NCBI RefSeq assembly: GCF_030063455.1
Contig: NZ_JASITB010000006.1
Location: 124,001-188,000 of the forward strand
Direction: 5' to 3'
DNA from: Cryobacterium sp. PH31-O1
GTDB taxonomy: Bacteria > Actinomycetota > Actinomycetes > Actinomycetales > Microbacteriaceae
Length of the DNA stretch: 64,000 nt
Below are positions 49,100 to 58,282 of this stretch, one piece after another. A program made the position numbers and the translations under genes. The notes beneath the pieces are model-generated. The model saw nothing but the letters and a program-made list of their open reading frames with translations, ran no database searches and was not told where the DNA came from. The first letter of the stretch is position 1, and the number at the start of each line of letters is the position of its first letter.

Positions 49100-51331
49100 C
49101 TAGCGTTGGCTCGGTGTTACGAACCGCTGCCACACCCACGCGCTGGCGCACAGCGCGGCGAAGGTTGCGGCGGCGATCCAGAGTGCCATCCCGGCACCCT
49201 CGCTCTGCCACTGTTCGACCACGGGGGCGAGCGCTGCGAACAGGATGCCGTAGGTGACGACGGTTAGACCGGTCCACAGCGTCGGCGACCAGGCCAGAAT
49301 GCGTCGCCCACTGGTATGGCCGACGGGCACCAGAATCAGCACCGCCGAGCCGATCGCGGCGAGCACGATGGTGTTGCCCGTTTCCGCAGCGAGCGACGTG
49401 GCAAAATTGCTCGCACCGGGCAGCAGCGATCCGAGCGACCAGGCGAGCACGGCGATCGTGGCGAGAGCGCCCACCCGCACGGCGGCGAGTTGGCCGCGCT
49501 GCGCGGCCGTGGGCTGCTTGGGCTGGGCGCCGGCCTGGCCAGCGGCATCCGTTGTGGTGCTGAAAGTGACGCTGCCGAGCAGTCCGAACAGCAGGGCTGG
49601 GTGCACGTCGAACAACCGTGACGCGATCGCGGCGGCAGCAATGAGAAGCAGGTAGCGCGGCAGAAAAGTGACCGTTCCGCGCAGTCTCAGCACGCGCGAA
49701 CTCCACCACAGCGGAACCAGAATGGCCACCGCGTTCACCAGAGCCAGCCCGATGATCACGGCGACGAGCAAGCGCAGGTAGGCGGGCTGATCCACGACCG
49801 GCCCGGAGAGCATGACGAACGTCGCCGCGGCCAGTAGCGCTGCGCCACCGCGCAACCAGCGATTGAGGCGCACCGTCGGGGCGACTTCGAACTCCTCGCG
49901 AACGCGATTCCGTCCGGCCAGGGACGGCATCTGGCGCAGAAGCCGGCCGCCGCGCGTGCGCGAAATGGTGCCAGCGAGCAGGCGCAGTGGTACCGCGATC
50001 AACAACAGGGCGCCGAGAGCGAGCAAACCGGCCTGCAACCAGGGAAACGGCGATCCGGTGCCGGTTGGGCCGATGGCCGCGGCGAACCGGGTCGGGTCAT
50101 TCCACTGGCCGGGAAAAGCGGATGCCCCCGCCGCGTCGGGCTCCGCCGCTTCCGGATCCGGAGGGGCGGCACCCGGTCCCGGCGTCGGCGAAGGAGCGGC
50201 CGTCGGGCCGGGAACGGCCGCCGAACCATCCGGTGACGGCGAGGCCGCCGGGCTCGGGGTCGGCGTGACCGGTGGCGTTGTCGATGCGGACTCAGTAGGC
50301 GTCGGCGTCGTTTCGGCGACGTAGCTGATCGACCGGGGAGTGCTGCCCTGGCCGACGTTGCCGGCGACATCCTTTTGCACGGCGACGACCGAGTACGACC
50401 CGGCGGCCACTCCGCCGGCCGAGCAACTCCAGCTGCCGCCGGTCACCGGGGCGGAGCAGACCGAGTACGCACCCGCGAACACCGTCACCGTGGCGCCCGT
50501 TTCGCCGGTGCCGGTGTATTGAGTGCCGGCGACCGGCACTTGCGCACCGGCATTGGGAGCCGTCACGACCGGGGCATCCGGTGCGGTGAGGTCGAAAGCG
50601 ATCGTGAGAGGCTCGCTCGCGTTCGACGACGACGGTTCACTGAACGACGACGTCTGGCTCGCCGATACGTCGCGGCTGCCATCGCTCAGGCCAGAGAACA
50701 GGCACGCCCAGGCGCCGGAAGCGTCGACGGTGCTGGTGCAGGTGTCATTGCTGGGCAACGTCGCGGTCACGATGGCCTGGGGGTGCCCGGTTCCGCGTAC
50801 CCAGCCGTTGGATTCCGGCCCGGTCAGGCCGCCGAGTACAGTCGGGGCGCCGAGCACGGCCACGGCAATTTCGTCGCTCAAGCTCGGATCACCGGTCACG
50901 ACCACGCGAAGGTTGATATTGGGCCCGTTTTGCAGGAAGACGTTGTCGCAACTCCACGACGTCGACGAATCGCCGACTATGCACAAAGGGTCTCCACCGC
51001 GCGGCGACAGCAACTGAATTTCCTGGTCGACAGCCTTCGAACCGGAGACGGTCGTGCGATTGCTGCCAATGAATTGTCCGTCGCGTGGGGTTTCGACCTG
51101 CGGGCTCGACGCGGGCGCGAGGGTGGTGTTCGGCACCGGATTCTCGGTCACCGACGTCGTCGACTCGGCCGTGGCCGGTGCCGGTGCGTCGTCGGCCTGG
51201 GCCGTCGGCACGACGGGCGCAGCGAGAGCCAGGGCGCAACCGAGCAGCAGGGCCGCGACCACCGCCACGCTGCGCGAACGTCGCGCGCGCGCCAAAATGT
51301 TCGATCCCTCGATTCGAGCCAAATCTGACAC
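49100..51331 (-). CDS. Large exported Ig-like, multi-membrane protein of unknown function
   Basis: A 743-residue protein. Signal peptide at about 15-47 (RSRSVAVVAALLLGCAL... then TAQA-DD), a region of repeated beta-sandwich-like modules to about residue 340 with paired cysteines (LCIVG..WSCDN, TCTS..WACLF, VCSA..WSCSA), a Pro/Ser/Thr/Glu-rich spacer (~340-430), and then about eight hydrophobic helices to the end. The modules resemble bacterial Ig-like domains such as those with 'TDAAGNVG' ends (VQKDVAGNVGQG). I know no function; a cell-wall-crossing sensor or transporter-like role is possible. Start GTG 51331. Confidence 0.8.
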   Translation of the reverse strand: MSDLARIEGSNILARARRSRSVAVVAALLLGCALALAAPVVPTAQADDAPAPATAESTTSVTENPVPNTTLAPASSPQVETPRDGQFIGSNRTTVSGSKAVDQEIQLLSPRGGDPLCIVGDSSTSWSCDNVFLQNGPNINLRVVVTGDPSLSDEIAVAVLGAPTVLGGLTGPESNGWVRGTGHPQAIVTATLPSNDTCTSTVDASGAWACLFSGLSDGSRDVSASQTSSFSEPSSSNASEPLTIAFDLTAPDAPVVTAPNAGAQVPVAGTQYTGTGETGATVTVFAGAYSVCSAPVTGGSWSCSAGGVAAGSYSVVAVQKDVAGNVGQGSTPRSISYVAETTPTPTESASTTPPVTPTPSPAASPSPDGSAAVPGPTAAPSPTPGPGAAPPDPEAAEPDAAGASAFPGQWNDPTRFAAAIGPTGTGSPFPWLQAGLLALGALLLIAVPLRLLAGTISRTRGGRLLRQMPSLAGRNRVREEFEVAPTVRLNRWLRGGAALLAAATFVMLSGPVVDQPAYLRLLVAVIIGLALVNAVAILVPLWWSSRVLRLRGTVTFLPRYLLLIAAAAIASRLFDVHPALLFGLLGSVTFSTTTDAAGQAGAQPKQPTAAQRGQLAAVRVGALATIAVLAWSLGSLLPGASNFATSLAAETGNTIVLAAIGSAVLILVPVGHTSGRRILAWSPTLWTGLTVVTYGILFAALAPVVEQWQSEGAGMALWIAAATFAALCASAWVWQRFVTPSQR

Positions 51332-51469
51332 ACGGCACCCCCTGCCCCAATTTGAGGGGCAGACAGCGCGAAAGTCAACCTTCCACGCCCGGAATCACGT
51401 AACAAACTATGGGAATTCTTCGAGGCGCCTCCACCCGCCCCCAAACGTGACACCCTTAACACGAAGCGG

Positions 51470-52963
51470 ATGCCCCGCGTCGCCGCCGAAAAGAGTCGCA
51501 CCCCGATGAATCCCACGCCCAGACCGTCCTCGACGCGCGCCGTCGCCGCCCGCGACTGGGAACACCGCGCCGGTGAGCTCGGTGATCGCCTGCCGACCGG
51601 GTTCGAGGTGGCCGTGGCCACCTCCGCTTTCCAAATCGAGGGGGCCGCCCGGGACGGCGGCCGCGGCGACAGCGTCTGGGACGCCTTCAGCCAGCAGTCC
51701 GGGCGCATCCGCGACGGCTCCAACGCCTCCGTCTCAGCCGACCATGTCAAGAACTACGCAGAGGACGCCGCGCTCCTGCACGACCTCGGTGTCGATTCCT
51801 ATCGGTTCTCCTTCGGCTGGACCCGGCTGCAGCCGGACGGTCGTGGGGCCCTGCACCGTAACGGACTCGCGTTCTACGATCGTTTGCTCGACGCGCTGCT
51901 GGCCGACGGCATCCGTTCGACCGCCACGCTCTCGCACTGGGATACGCCGGTGGCCCTGCGCGGTGGCTGGCTGAACCGCGACACTGCCGGCCGCTTCGCC
52001 GACTATGCCCACGCGGTGGGGGAGGCCTTCGGCGACCGCATCGACGCCTGGATCACCCTGAACGAGCCGGCCACGGTCACCATGAATGGCTATGCCCTCG
52101 GCAGCCACGCGCCCGGCCGAACCCTGCTGTTTGACGCATTACCGAGCGCGCACCATCAGTTGCTCGGGCACGGACTCGCGGTGCAGGCGCTGCGCGCCGC
52201 CGACGTGCGGGGGCGTATCGGCCTCGTCAATTGCCACACCCCCGTGCAACCCGCGACCGATCGCGACCAGGACCGCTCCTATGCTGCGCTCTACGACCTG
52301 CTGGCGAACCGGCTGTTCGCCGACCCGGTGCTGCTCGGCCACTACCCCGACCCGCTCGAATCGTTCGCCGTGGAGCTCCGCAGCGTGCTCGAGACCGACC
52401 CCTCCGACCTGCGCACGATTCAGCAGCCGCTCGATTTCTACGGCCTGAGCTACACCCCGCCCGCCCGCATTGCTGCCGGTGCGACGCTGCGAAAAAACCC
52501 AGAGGGCCAGCCCATCCCCACTCCGTCGTGGCCGTTCCACTTCGAGCCGTTTCGCGAACATCCCACCACGTCCGCCGGCGCCGTCAACGCACCAGAATAT
52601 GTGGCCGTGGCGCTGGCCGAACTGGCCGTGCGCTACCCCGATTTGCCCCCCGTCTACCTCTCATTGGCCGGCGGTGCCTTCGCCGACCATGCGGATGCCC
52701 GCCACGCCGTGCACGATCCCGCCCGCATCGACTACCTCGCCGAACATCTCATCGCAGCCTTCGACGCGACGGCGCCTGAGGCCCCTGCCGCCGCCATCGA
52801 CCTCGCCGGCGTCGCTTTCTGGTCCCTGCTCGACGCCTTTGAGTGGGACGCCGGCTACACCCAGCCCACCGGCCTCGTGCACGTTGACTTCGCCGATGAC
52901 CGCCGCACCCGCACCCCCAAGCAGAGCTACCGCTGGCTGCAGCACGCTCTCGCCAACCGCTAA
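51470..52963 (+). CDS. Glycoside hydrolase family 1 (beta-glucosidase-fold) protein lacking the nucleophile
   Basis: A 497-residue (485 from ATG 51506) GH1 TIM barrel: TSAFQIEGAARDGGRGDSVWD, DSYRFSFGWTRLQPDG, LSHWDTP, the acid/base motif TLNEP (Glu199 from ATG 51470), GSHAPGRT, and the C-terminal GVAFWSLLDAFEWDAGY. The nucleophile box, normally YITENG, reads YLSLAGGAF, so the catalytic Glu is Leu399 and the Asn is Ala; NYY of the barrel is SYT. Retaining hydrolysis by the usual mechanism should be impossible. It may be a binding or regulatory pseudoenzyme. Neighbours give no substrate hint. Confidence 0.88.
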   Translation: MPRVAAEKSRTPMNPTPRPSSTRAVAARDWEHRAGELGDRLPTGFEVAVATSAFQIEGAARDGGRGDSVWDAFSQQSGRIRDGSNASVSADHVKNYAEDAALLHDLGVDSYRFSFGWTRLQPDGRGALHRNGLAFYDRLLDALLADGIRSTATLSHWDTPVALRGGWLNRDTAGRFADYAHAVGEAFGDRIDAWITLNEPATVTMNGYALGSHAPGRTLLFDALPSAHHQLLGHGLAVQALRAADVRGRIGLVNCHTPVQPATDRDQDRSYAALYDLLANRLFADPVLLGHYPDPLESFAVELRSVLETDPSDLRTIQQPLDFYGLSYTPPARIAAGATLRKNPEGQPIPTPSWPFHFEPFREHPTTSAGAVNAPEYVAVALAELAVRYPDLPPVYLSLAGGAFADHADARHAVHDPARIDYLAEHLIAAFDATAPEAPAAAIDLAGVAFWSLLDAFEWDAGYTQPTGLVHVDFADDRRTRTPKQSYRWLQHALANR

Positions 52964-53009
52964 AGGTCCAAAAACCGCACCGGCGTTCGTGTTTATCCCT
53001 GAGCATTCG

Positions 53010-53744
53010 CTACGGCGTGCGCCGCCGCAGCGTCACCGACCCCAGCACGACCGCCCCGACGATCCACGCGCCGATGATGAGAAGCTCCCCGCCGATATAG
53101 GCGGCGTCTTGGGTATCGGTCGCGACGGCCTGCAGGGCATCGATCGCGTGTGACAGCGGTAACCAGTCGCTGATCGCGCGCAGCGCGTCGGGCAGCTGGT
53201 CGCGCGGCAGAAAAATGCCTCCGAGCAGAATCTGCGGAAAGACCAGCGCCGGCATGAACTGCACGACCTGGAACTCCGTGCGGGCGAACGCGCTCGCGAG
53301 CAGGCCGAGCGTCGTGCCGAGTACCGCGTCCGCCACGGCGACGGCAAGCAGCAGCCAGATCGATCCACTGATCTGGAGCCCACAGACCCACACCGCGAAC
53401 CCCACCGCCACCGCGGACTGCGCTACCGCGAGCAGCCCGAACGCGAGCGTGTACCCGAGAATGAGGTCGCCCTTGCCGAGCGGCATTGACAGCAGCCGCT
53501 CGAGCGTGCCGGTGCGGCGTTCCCGCAAGGTCGTGATGCTCGTCACGAGAAACATCACGATGAATGGGAACAACGCGATCATGCCCGGCCCGATCGTGGC
53601 GAACACGGGCGTGTCAGAGAAAATCCAGGCGAGCAGCCCGATCAGCAGGCTCGGCACCACGAGCAGCAGCACAATCGTGCGGGGGTCGTGTCGCACCTGG
53701 CTCAGCACCCGGCCGGCGGTCGCGAGGGTGCGTTGCGGGGTCAT
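53010..53744 (-). CDS. ABC-2 type exporter permease (DrrB/YhgE-like)
   Basis: A 244-residue membrane protein with about six helices; RERRTGTLERLLSMPLGKGDLILGYTLAF is the typical cytoplasmic loop of drug/lipid ABC-2 permeases, and QILLGGIFLPRDQLPDALRAISDWLPLSHAIDAL the conserved later loop. It overlaps the ATPase gene by 4 bases. Efflux of a drug or lipid is the general expectation. Confidence 0.9.
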   Translation of the reverse strand: MTPQRTLATAGRVLSQVRHDPRTIVLLLVVPSLLIGLLAWIFSDTPVFATIGPGMIALFPFIVMFLVTSITTLRERRTGTLERLLSMPLGKGDLILGYTLAFGLLAVAQSAVAVGFAVWVCGLQISGSIWLLLAVAVADAVLGTTLGLLASAFARTEFQVVQFMPALVFPQILLGGIFLPRDQLPDALRAISDWLPLSHAIDALQAVATDTQDAAYIGGELLIIGAWIVGAVVLGSVTLRRRTP

Positions 53745-54508
53745 GAGGGGTTCCCGTCGCTCGAATCACGCAGTGAACCATCAGGGTGCGGATGCCGTCG
53801 GATCAGCGCCAGAAATGCCCCCTCGGTGTCCTCGGCGCCGGTCGCGGCCAGCAACCCCGCCGGGGTGTCATCGGCCAGGATCTCGCCGTCCCGCATGAGA
53901 AGTAGTCGGTCGCAGCGGCTGGCCTCGTCCATCACATGACTGGAGACAAGAAGACTCGTTCCAACGGCGGCAAGCTGATGGAACAGGGTCCACAGCTCGA
54001 CCCGCAGCAGCGGGTCGAGGCCCACGGTCGGCTCGTCGAGAACGAGCAGGTCGGGAGAGCCGAGCAGGGCACCGGCCAGCGACACCCGGCTGCGCTGCCC
54101 GCCGCTGAGCGAGCCGACGAGTTGCCCCGCCTGGCTCGTGAGATCGGTGAGGGCCAGAACCCGGTCGACGTCCCGGCGCGGAGCACCCAGAACGGCCCGA
54201 AAATACTGCAGGTTTTGCCGCACGGTGAGGTCGTCGTAGACGCTCGCGTCCTGCGTCACGTAGCCCACCCTGTGCCGGAGTGACGCCGACCCGGCCTCGT
54301 GGCCGAGCACCGTCACCGTACCGGACTGCACCACCTGCACGCCGACAATTGTTCGCATCAGCGTCGTTTTACCGCATCCGCTCGGGCCGAGCAGCCCCAC
54401 CACGACGCCGCGGGGAACACTGACCGACAGCCCATGCAGCACCGGATGTTTCCCCCGTCGTACGTGCAGATCGGTCACGTTGACCGCTGGGCTGGAACTG
54501 TTCACCAT
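53741..54508 (-). CDS. ABC transporter ATP-binding protein (DrrA-like exporter)
   Basis: A 255-residue ATPase: Walker A GPSGCGKTT, Q-loop GYVTQDASVYDD, signature LSGGQRSRVSLAGALL, Walker B LLVLDEPTVGLDP, and VSSHVMDEASRCDRLLLM. ATG 54508 gives normal length; the extension upstream crosses the divergent spacer. Coupled with the permease gene. Confidence 0.92.
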   Translation of the reverse strand: MVNSSSPAVNVTDLHVRRGKHPVLHGLSVSVPRGVVVGLLGPSGCGKTTLMRTIVGVQVVQSGTVTVLGHEAGSASLRHRVGYVTQDASVYDDLTVRQNLQYFRAVLGAPRRDVDRVLALTDLTSQAGQLVGSLSGGQRSRVSLAGALLGSPDLLVLDEPTVGLDPLLRVELWTLFHQLAAVGTSLLVSSHVMDEASRCDRLLLMRDGEILADDTPAGLLAATGAEDTEGAFLALIRRHPHPDGSLRDSSDGNPS

Positions 54509-54669
54509 GTCCGAACTCTCCGCCGCTGCAGACTTCCTGTCAAGCCCACAATGGGCGACGTGGTACCGCTCGTGTCGCGGTCGGCACTCGGTCCCTCGTT
54601 GCCTATTCAACTCTGATGCGGATCCGAGATGCAGAGCGGGCACCCAGCCACCTGCAGTAGCTTCGGTGC

Positions 54670-55254
54670 GTGACCGAGCAACAGCCGTACCACGTCGTGA
54701 AAAGTTACGACGCTTTTGAATTGCGCCGATACCCCGCGCATCTGGTGGCCGAAGTCACCACCGATGGTCCATTCGAGGACGCTGGTAATCGCGCCTTCCG
54801 ATATTTGTTTGCCTACATCACCGGAGCCAACCAGTCACTGCAGAAAGTTGCCATGACGGCGCCGGTGGTGCAAGCGGATGCCGCAGAAAAGATCGCGATG
54901 ACCGCGCCAGTGCTGCAGGAGAGAGCGGAAGACGCGGCTGGCGCCGCAGCCGGTGAACGATTCCGGGTGGCTTTCGTGCTGCCCGAGGGTCTGACGGCCG
55001 AAACGGCGCCGCAACCCACCGACCCCGCCGTGCACGTGCGCACGGTACCCGAAAGTCTGGCCGGTGCACTCCGCTTCCGTGGACGCTGGAGCCAAACCAG
55101 CTACGAACAGCATCTCGATGAATTACGCGGGGCGCTCACCGCCGCCGGACTCACCGCCCTAGGATCGCCGAGGTTCGCGCGATTCGATCCGCCGTTCAAG
55201 CCGTGGTTCTTGCGCCGCAACGAGGTCCTGCTCGACGTCGAAGATCCCGGCTGA
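54670..55254 (+). CDS. SOUL family heme-binding protein
   Basis: A 194-residue SOUL/HBP protein: YHVVKSYDAFELRRYPAHLVAEV, AFRYLFAYITGANQ, then the paired KVAMTAPVV and KIAMTAPVL segments that define the family, and a C-terminal WFLRRNEVLLDV. Homologues bind heme or tetrapyrroles; the bacterial function is unclear. GTG 54670 begins the conserved region closely. Confidence 0.9.
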   Translation: MTEQQPYHVVKSYDAFELRRYPAHLVAEVTTDGPFEDAGNRAFRYLFAYITGANQSLQKVAMTAPVVQADAAEKIAMTAPVLQERAEDAAGAAAGERFRVAFVLPEGLTAETAPQPTDPAVHVRTVPESLAGALRFRGRWSQTSYEQHLDELRGALTAAGLTALGSPRFARFDPPFKPWFLRRNEVLLDVEDPG

Positions 55255-55436
55255 CCAGCGCTCGCCCTGCCTTCGCCGGGCTCCCCGCCCAGAGGTTGCT
55301 TGGAGTGTCATGGGAAGCGGGTGGGAGCCTCCGGGGTCGCGGTTAGTATTGGCAGGTACGCACGGGGGGTCGTTTTGGCCAGTTCATGTCTCCGTGCCAA
55401 CCTACACATCGTGCCAATTTGCAAGGAGACGCTGCC

Positions 55437-56003
55437 ATGGAATGGCTCATCCCGGTTTTGATCGTTGTCGCACTCGTCGCCATCGTGGGTATCTACCTGT
55501 GGTCGACGTACAACTCACTCGTGACGCTCAACGTGCGCGTGGACGAAGCGTGGAGCGACATCACGGTGATGCTCAAGCGTCGTGCCGATCTGCTGCCCAA
55601 CCTGATCGAAACGGTTAAGGGCTACGCAGCACACGAGAAGAGCGTGTTTGAGAACGTGACCAAGGCCCGGGCCGAGACGCTGTCTGCACAAGGCCCGGCC
55701 GACGCATCCGCTGCTGAGAACCACATGCAGACCGCGCTGAAGAGCATCTTCGCCGTGGCAGAGGCGTACCCGCAGCTGCAGGCCAGCCAGAACTACCTGC
55801 AGTTGCAAGGCGCAATCGTCGACACCGAAGACAAAATCCAGGCCGCACGTCGGTTCTACAACGGTGGCGTGCGCGAAATGAATACCAAGATCAAGGTGTT
55901 CCCGAACCACCTGTTCGCCGTCAACCTCGGCTTCACCGAACGCGAATTCTTCGAGGTGGCCGACTCCGCAGCGATCGCGGAGCCGCCCCGCGTGCAGTTC
56001 TAA
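55437..56003 (+). CDS. LemA family protein
   Basis: A 188-residue membrane-anchored coiled-coil protein. One N-terminal helix (about 4-22) is followed by LWSTYNSLVTLNVRVDEAWSDI, LKRRADLLPNLIETVKGYAAHE and ARRFYNGGVREMNTKIKVFPNHLFA, all LemA signatures. AAGGAG precedes ATG 55437. It lies 11 bases before htpX; lemA-htpX pairing is common. The 182 bases upstream have a TAGTAT that may be a -10 box. Confidence 0.93.
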   Translation: MEWLIPVLIVVALVAIVGIYLWSTYNSLVTLNVRVDEAWSDITVMLKRRADLLPNLIETVKGYAAHEKSVFENVTKARAETLSAQGPADASAAENHMQTALKSIFAVAEAYPQLQASQNYLQLQGAIVDTEDKIQAARRFYNGGVREMNTKIKVFPNHLFAVNLGFTEREFFEVADSAAIAEPPRVQF

Positions 56004-56014
56004 CGGAGCACTAG

Positions 56015-56899
56015 ATGTACAGCGCAATCGCTAAGAACAAACGCAACACCGTCTTCATCATCTTTTTCTTTGTCGCCTTGATCACCGGCCTCGGCTGGCT
56101 CGCCGGCGTGGCCTACGGCATCAACGGTTACACGGCGCTCATCATGACCGTCGTGATCGCCTCGGCGTACGTACTCATCCAGTACTTCGCGGCGGGTCGC
56201 CAGGCCATCTCGATGAGCGGCGGCATCCGGGTCAACAGCCAGTCTGATCACCCTCGGCTGTGGCGAACGGTCGAGAACCTGTCGATCACGACCGGCACGC
56301 CGATGCCAGAGGTCTACATCATCAACGACCCCGCGCCGAACGCGTTCGCCACCGGCCGCGACCCCAAGCATGCGATTGTCGCCGCCACCACCGGCCTGCT
56401 CGACATCATGGATGACGCCGAACTCGAGGGCGTCATGGCCCACGAGATGGGCCACGTGCGCAACTACGATATCCGGCTGTCGATGATCGTGTTCGGCTTG
56501 GTCGTCGCGATCGGATTCGTGTCTGACATCTTTCTTCGCATGGCCTTCTTTGGCCGCAGTAACAACAGCAACGGCAACCCGGTGGTGATGGTTTTCGGGC
56601 TCGTCGCCATGATCGTGGCTCCGCTGATCGCGACCGTCGTGCAGCTCGCGGTCTCCCGGCAGCGTGAATACCTGGCGGATGCGACGGGCGCGTTGACCAC
56701 GCGCCACCCAGACGCTCTCGCTTCCGCGCTGGCCAAGCTCGGCGAGTATGGCCGCCCGATGAAGAAGCAGAACACCTCAATGGCGCACCTGTGGATTGCC
56801 GACCCGCTCAAGAAGGGCGCCATGGCGAAGCTGTTCGCCACTCACCCTCCCCTCGAAGACCGCATCGAGCGCCTCACTGCCATGGGTAGTAAGTTCTGA
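56015..56899 (+). CDS. htpX: Membrane zinc metalloprotease HtpX (M48)
   Basis: A 294-residue membrane protease with two N-terminal helices, the zinc-binding HEMGH at 143-147 (AHEMGHVRNYDIR), two further helices and the third ligand Glu218 in SRQREYLADATGA. HtpX degrades misfolded membrane proteins. Co-transcribed with lemA by spacing. Length is normal. Confidence 0.95.
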   Translation: MYSAIAKNKRNTVFIIFFFVALITGLGWLAGVAYGINGYTALIMTVVIASAYVLIQYFAAGRQAISMSGGIRVNSQSDHPRLWRTVENLSITTGTPMPEVYIINDPAPNAFATGRDPKHAIVAATTGLLDIMDDAELEGVMAHEMGHVRNYDIRLSMIVFGLVVAIGFVSDIFLRMAFFGRSNNSNGNPVVMVFGLVAMIVAPLIATVVQLAVSRQREYLADATGALTTRHPDALASALAKLGEYGRPMKKQNTSMAHLWIADPLKKGAMAKLFATHPPLEDRIERLTAMGSKF

Positions 56900-56915
56900 C
56901 CAGGGGATGTCCCGC

Positions 56916-58130
56916 CTAAGCCAGTTCCGCAGCTAACCCGTCGGCCAGGTTGCCGCGGGCAACGACAACGATTTCATCGAGTCCCTGCCACCCAGCAGCC
57001 TCCCGCAGCACCTGCGCGAGCCGACCCGCCGCATCCGCTGGAGCAGCCGGTTCGGACCAGGCCGCCTGCACCCGCAGCACGCCGGCCTGGCGGTCGTTCT
57101 TCAGATCAACCCGGCCGACGACCATGTCGCCGAGCAGGATCGGCAGCGAGTAGTACCCGTACACCCGTTTCGGTTCGGGCGTGTAAATCTCGATGCGGTA
57201 GTGAAAGTTGAACAAACGCAGGGCACGGGCACGTTCCCAGACCACCGGGTCGAACGGTGACAGCACCGCCTGCACGTCCATCGCCCGGGGCAGCCGTGCC
57301 TCCCGATGCAGCCAGGCCGCACCGGCCGCGCCGAGCGGCCCCCAGCCCGGTACGGCCACAGGTACGAGCTCGCCGGCCTCGGCCAACTCGCGAATTGCCA
57401 GCAGGGTCGGCGCCGACTTCAACCGAAAGTAGTCCGCGAAATCTTTCGCCGTACCGATGCCGTGTGCGCGGGCCGCGCGGCGCACCAGCTCGCGGTGAGC
57501 ATCTGCTGTTGAGATTGTTTGCCCGAGCAACTCGGCAGAAAAGACCTGCTCCGGCAGGGCATACACCCGTTCGAAGCGACGGCGCCCAGCGCTCACCACA
57601 TCGCCCCAGCGGAACAGCACCTCGAGTCCGGTCTTGACGTCGGACCAGCCCCACCACGATCCGCTGCGTTTGTTCGCGTCGTGCTCGATCTCGCTCGCCC
57701 GCATTGGCCCGTTGGCGGCTAATTCGGCCAGGAGCCAGTCGAGCATCGGCCGGTTGGAGTTCGACCAGTTGTCGGGCGTGCGGGCCGAACGATCACGATT
57801 CTCCTGCATGCGCCAGCGGAACAGCGGCCACACGTCGATCGGCAGAAAGGATGCCTCGTGCGCCCAGTATTCGGTGAAGCGGGCCTCGCGCCCGGTCGTG
57901 AGGCGGTCGAGTTGGGCTTTGTCGTACGGGCCGAGCCGGCTGAAGGCCGGCATATAGTGGCTGCGTTCGAATACATTGACCGAGTCGATCTGCAGCAGTT
58001 CGAGCCGGTTCACCAGGGCGGTCAGCTGGCGGATGCCCACGGGAGCGGCCGGGCGCGCGCCGAAACCCTGCGCGGCCAGCGCAATACGCCGTGCCAATGC
58101 TGCAGACACTGTATCGACCATTCGACACAC
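56916..58130 (-). CDS. YcaQ-like winged-helix DNA glycosylase family protein
   Basis: A 404-residue protein of the HTH_42/YcaQ (AlkX/AlkZ-related) family. The N-terminal helix-turn region has LELLQIDSVNVFERSHYMPAFSRLGPYD, where E. coli YcaQ has its catalytic glutamine-containing motif (QID), followed by YWAHEASFLPIDVWPLFRWRM, LEVLFRWGDV and SPFDPVVWERARALRLFNFHYRIEIY. Members unhook interstrand DNA crosslinks. Whether this one is active is not shown. ATG 58121 is an alternative start. Confidence 0.88.
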   Translation of the reverse strand: MCRMVDTVSAALARRIALAAQGFGARPAAPVGIRQLTALVNRLELLQIDSVNVFERSHYMPAFSRLGPYDKAQLDRLTTGREARFTEYWAHEASFLPIDVWPLFRWRMQENRDRSARTPDNWSNSNRPMLDWLLAELAANGPMRASEIEHDANKRSGSWWGWSDVKTGLEVLFRWGDVVSAGRRRFERVYALPEQVFSAELLGQTISTADAHRELVRRAARAHGIGTAKDFADYFRLKSAPTLLAIRELAEAGELVPVAVPGWGPLGAAGAAWLHREARLPRAMDVQAVLSPFDPVVWERARALRLFNFHYRIEIYTPEPKRVYGYYSLPILLGDMVVGRVDLKNDRQAGVLRVQAAWSEPAAPADAAGRLAQVLREAAGWQGLDEIVVVARGNLADGLAAELA

Positions 58131-58282
58131 TCTAGTTGCGCGTGCTGCTTGACGATCAGGCCCGCCCGGTTTGGCGTCTTTGTCGCCCGTGTCCTGTCAG
58201 GCGACCGGCAAGCTCCGCCCATGGGATGCGGCCATTCAGTGTGGTGCCGCACCAGTCCTCATAGCAGTCCTAGACTGATCCG

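Noticed and set aside
48147-49709. Ppx/GppA gene starting at 49709
   Set aside because: The extra 212 residues are Arg-rich antisense-frame sequence of the upstream gene; GTG 49073 gives the conserved N-terminus.
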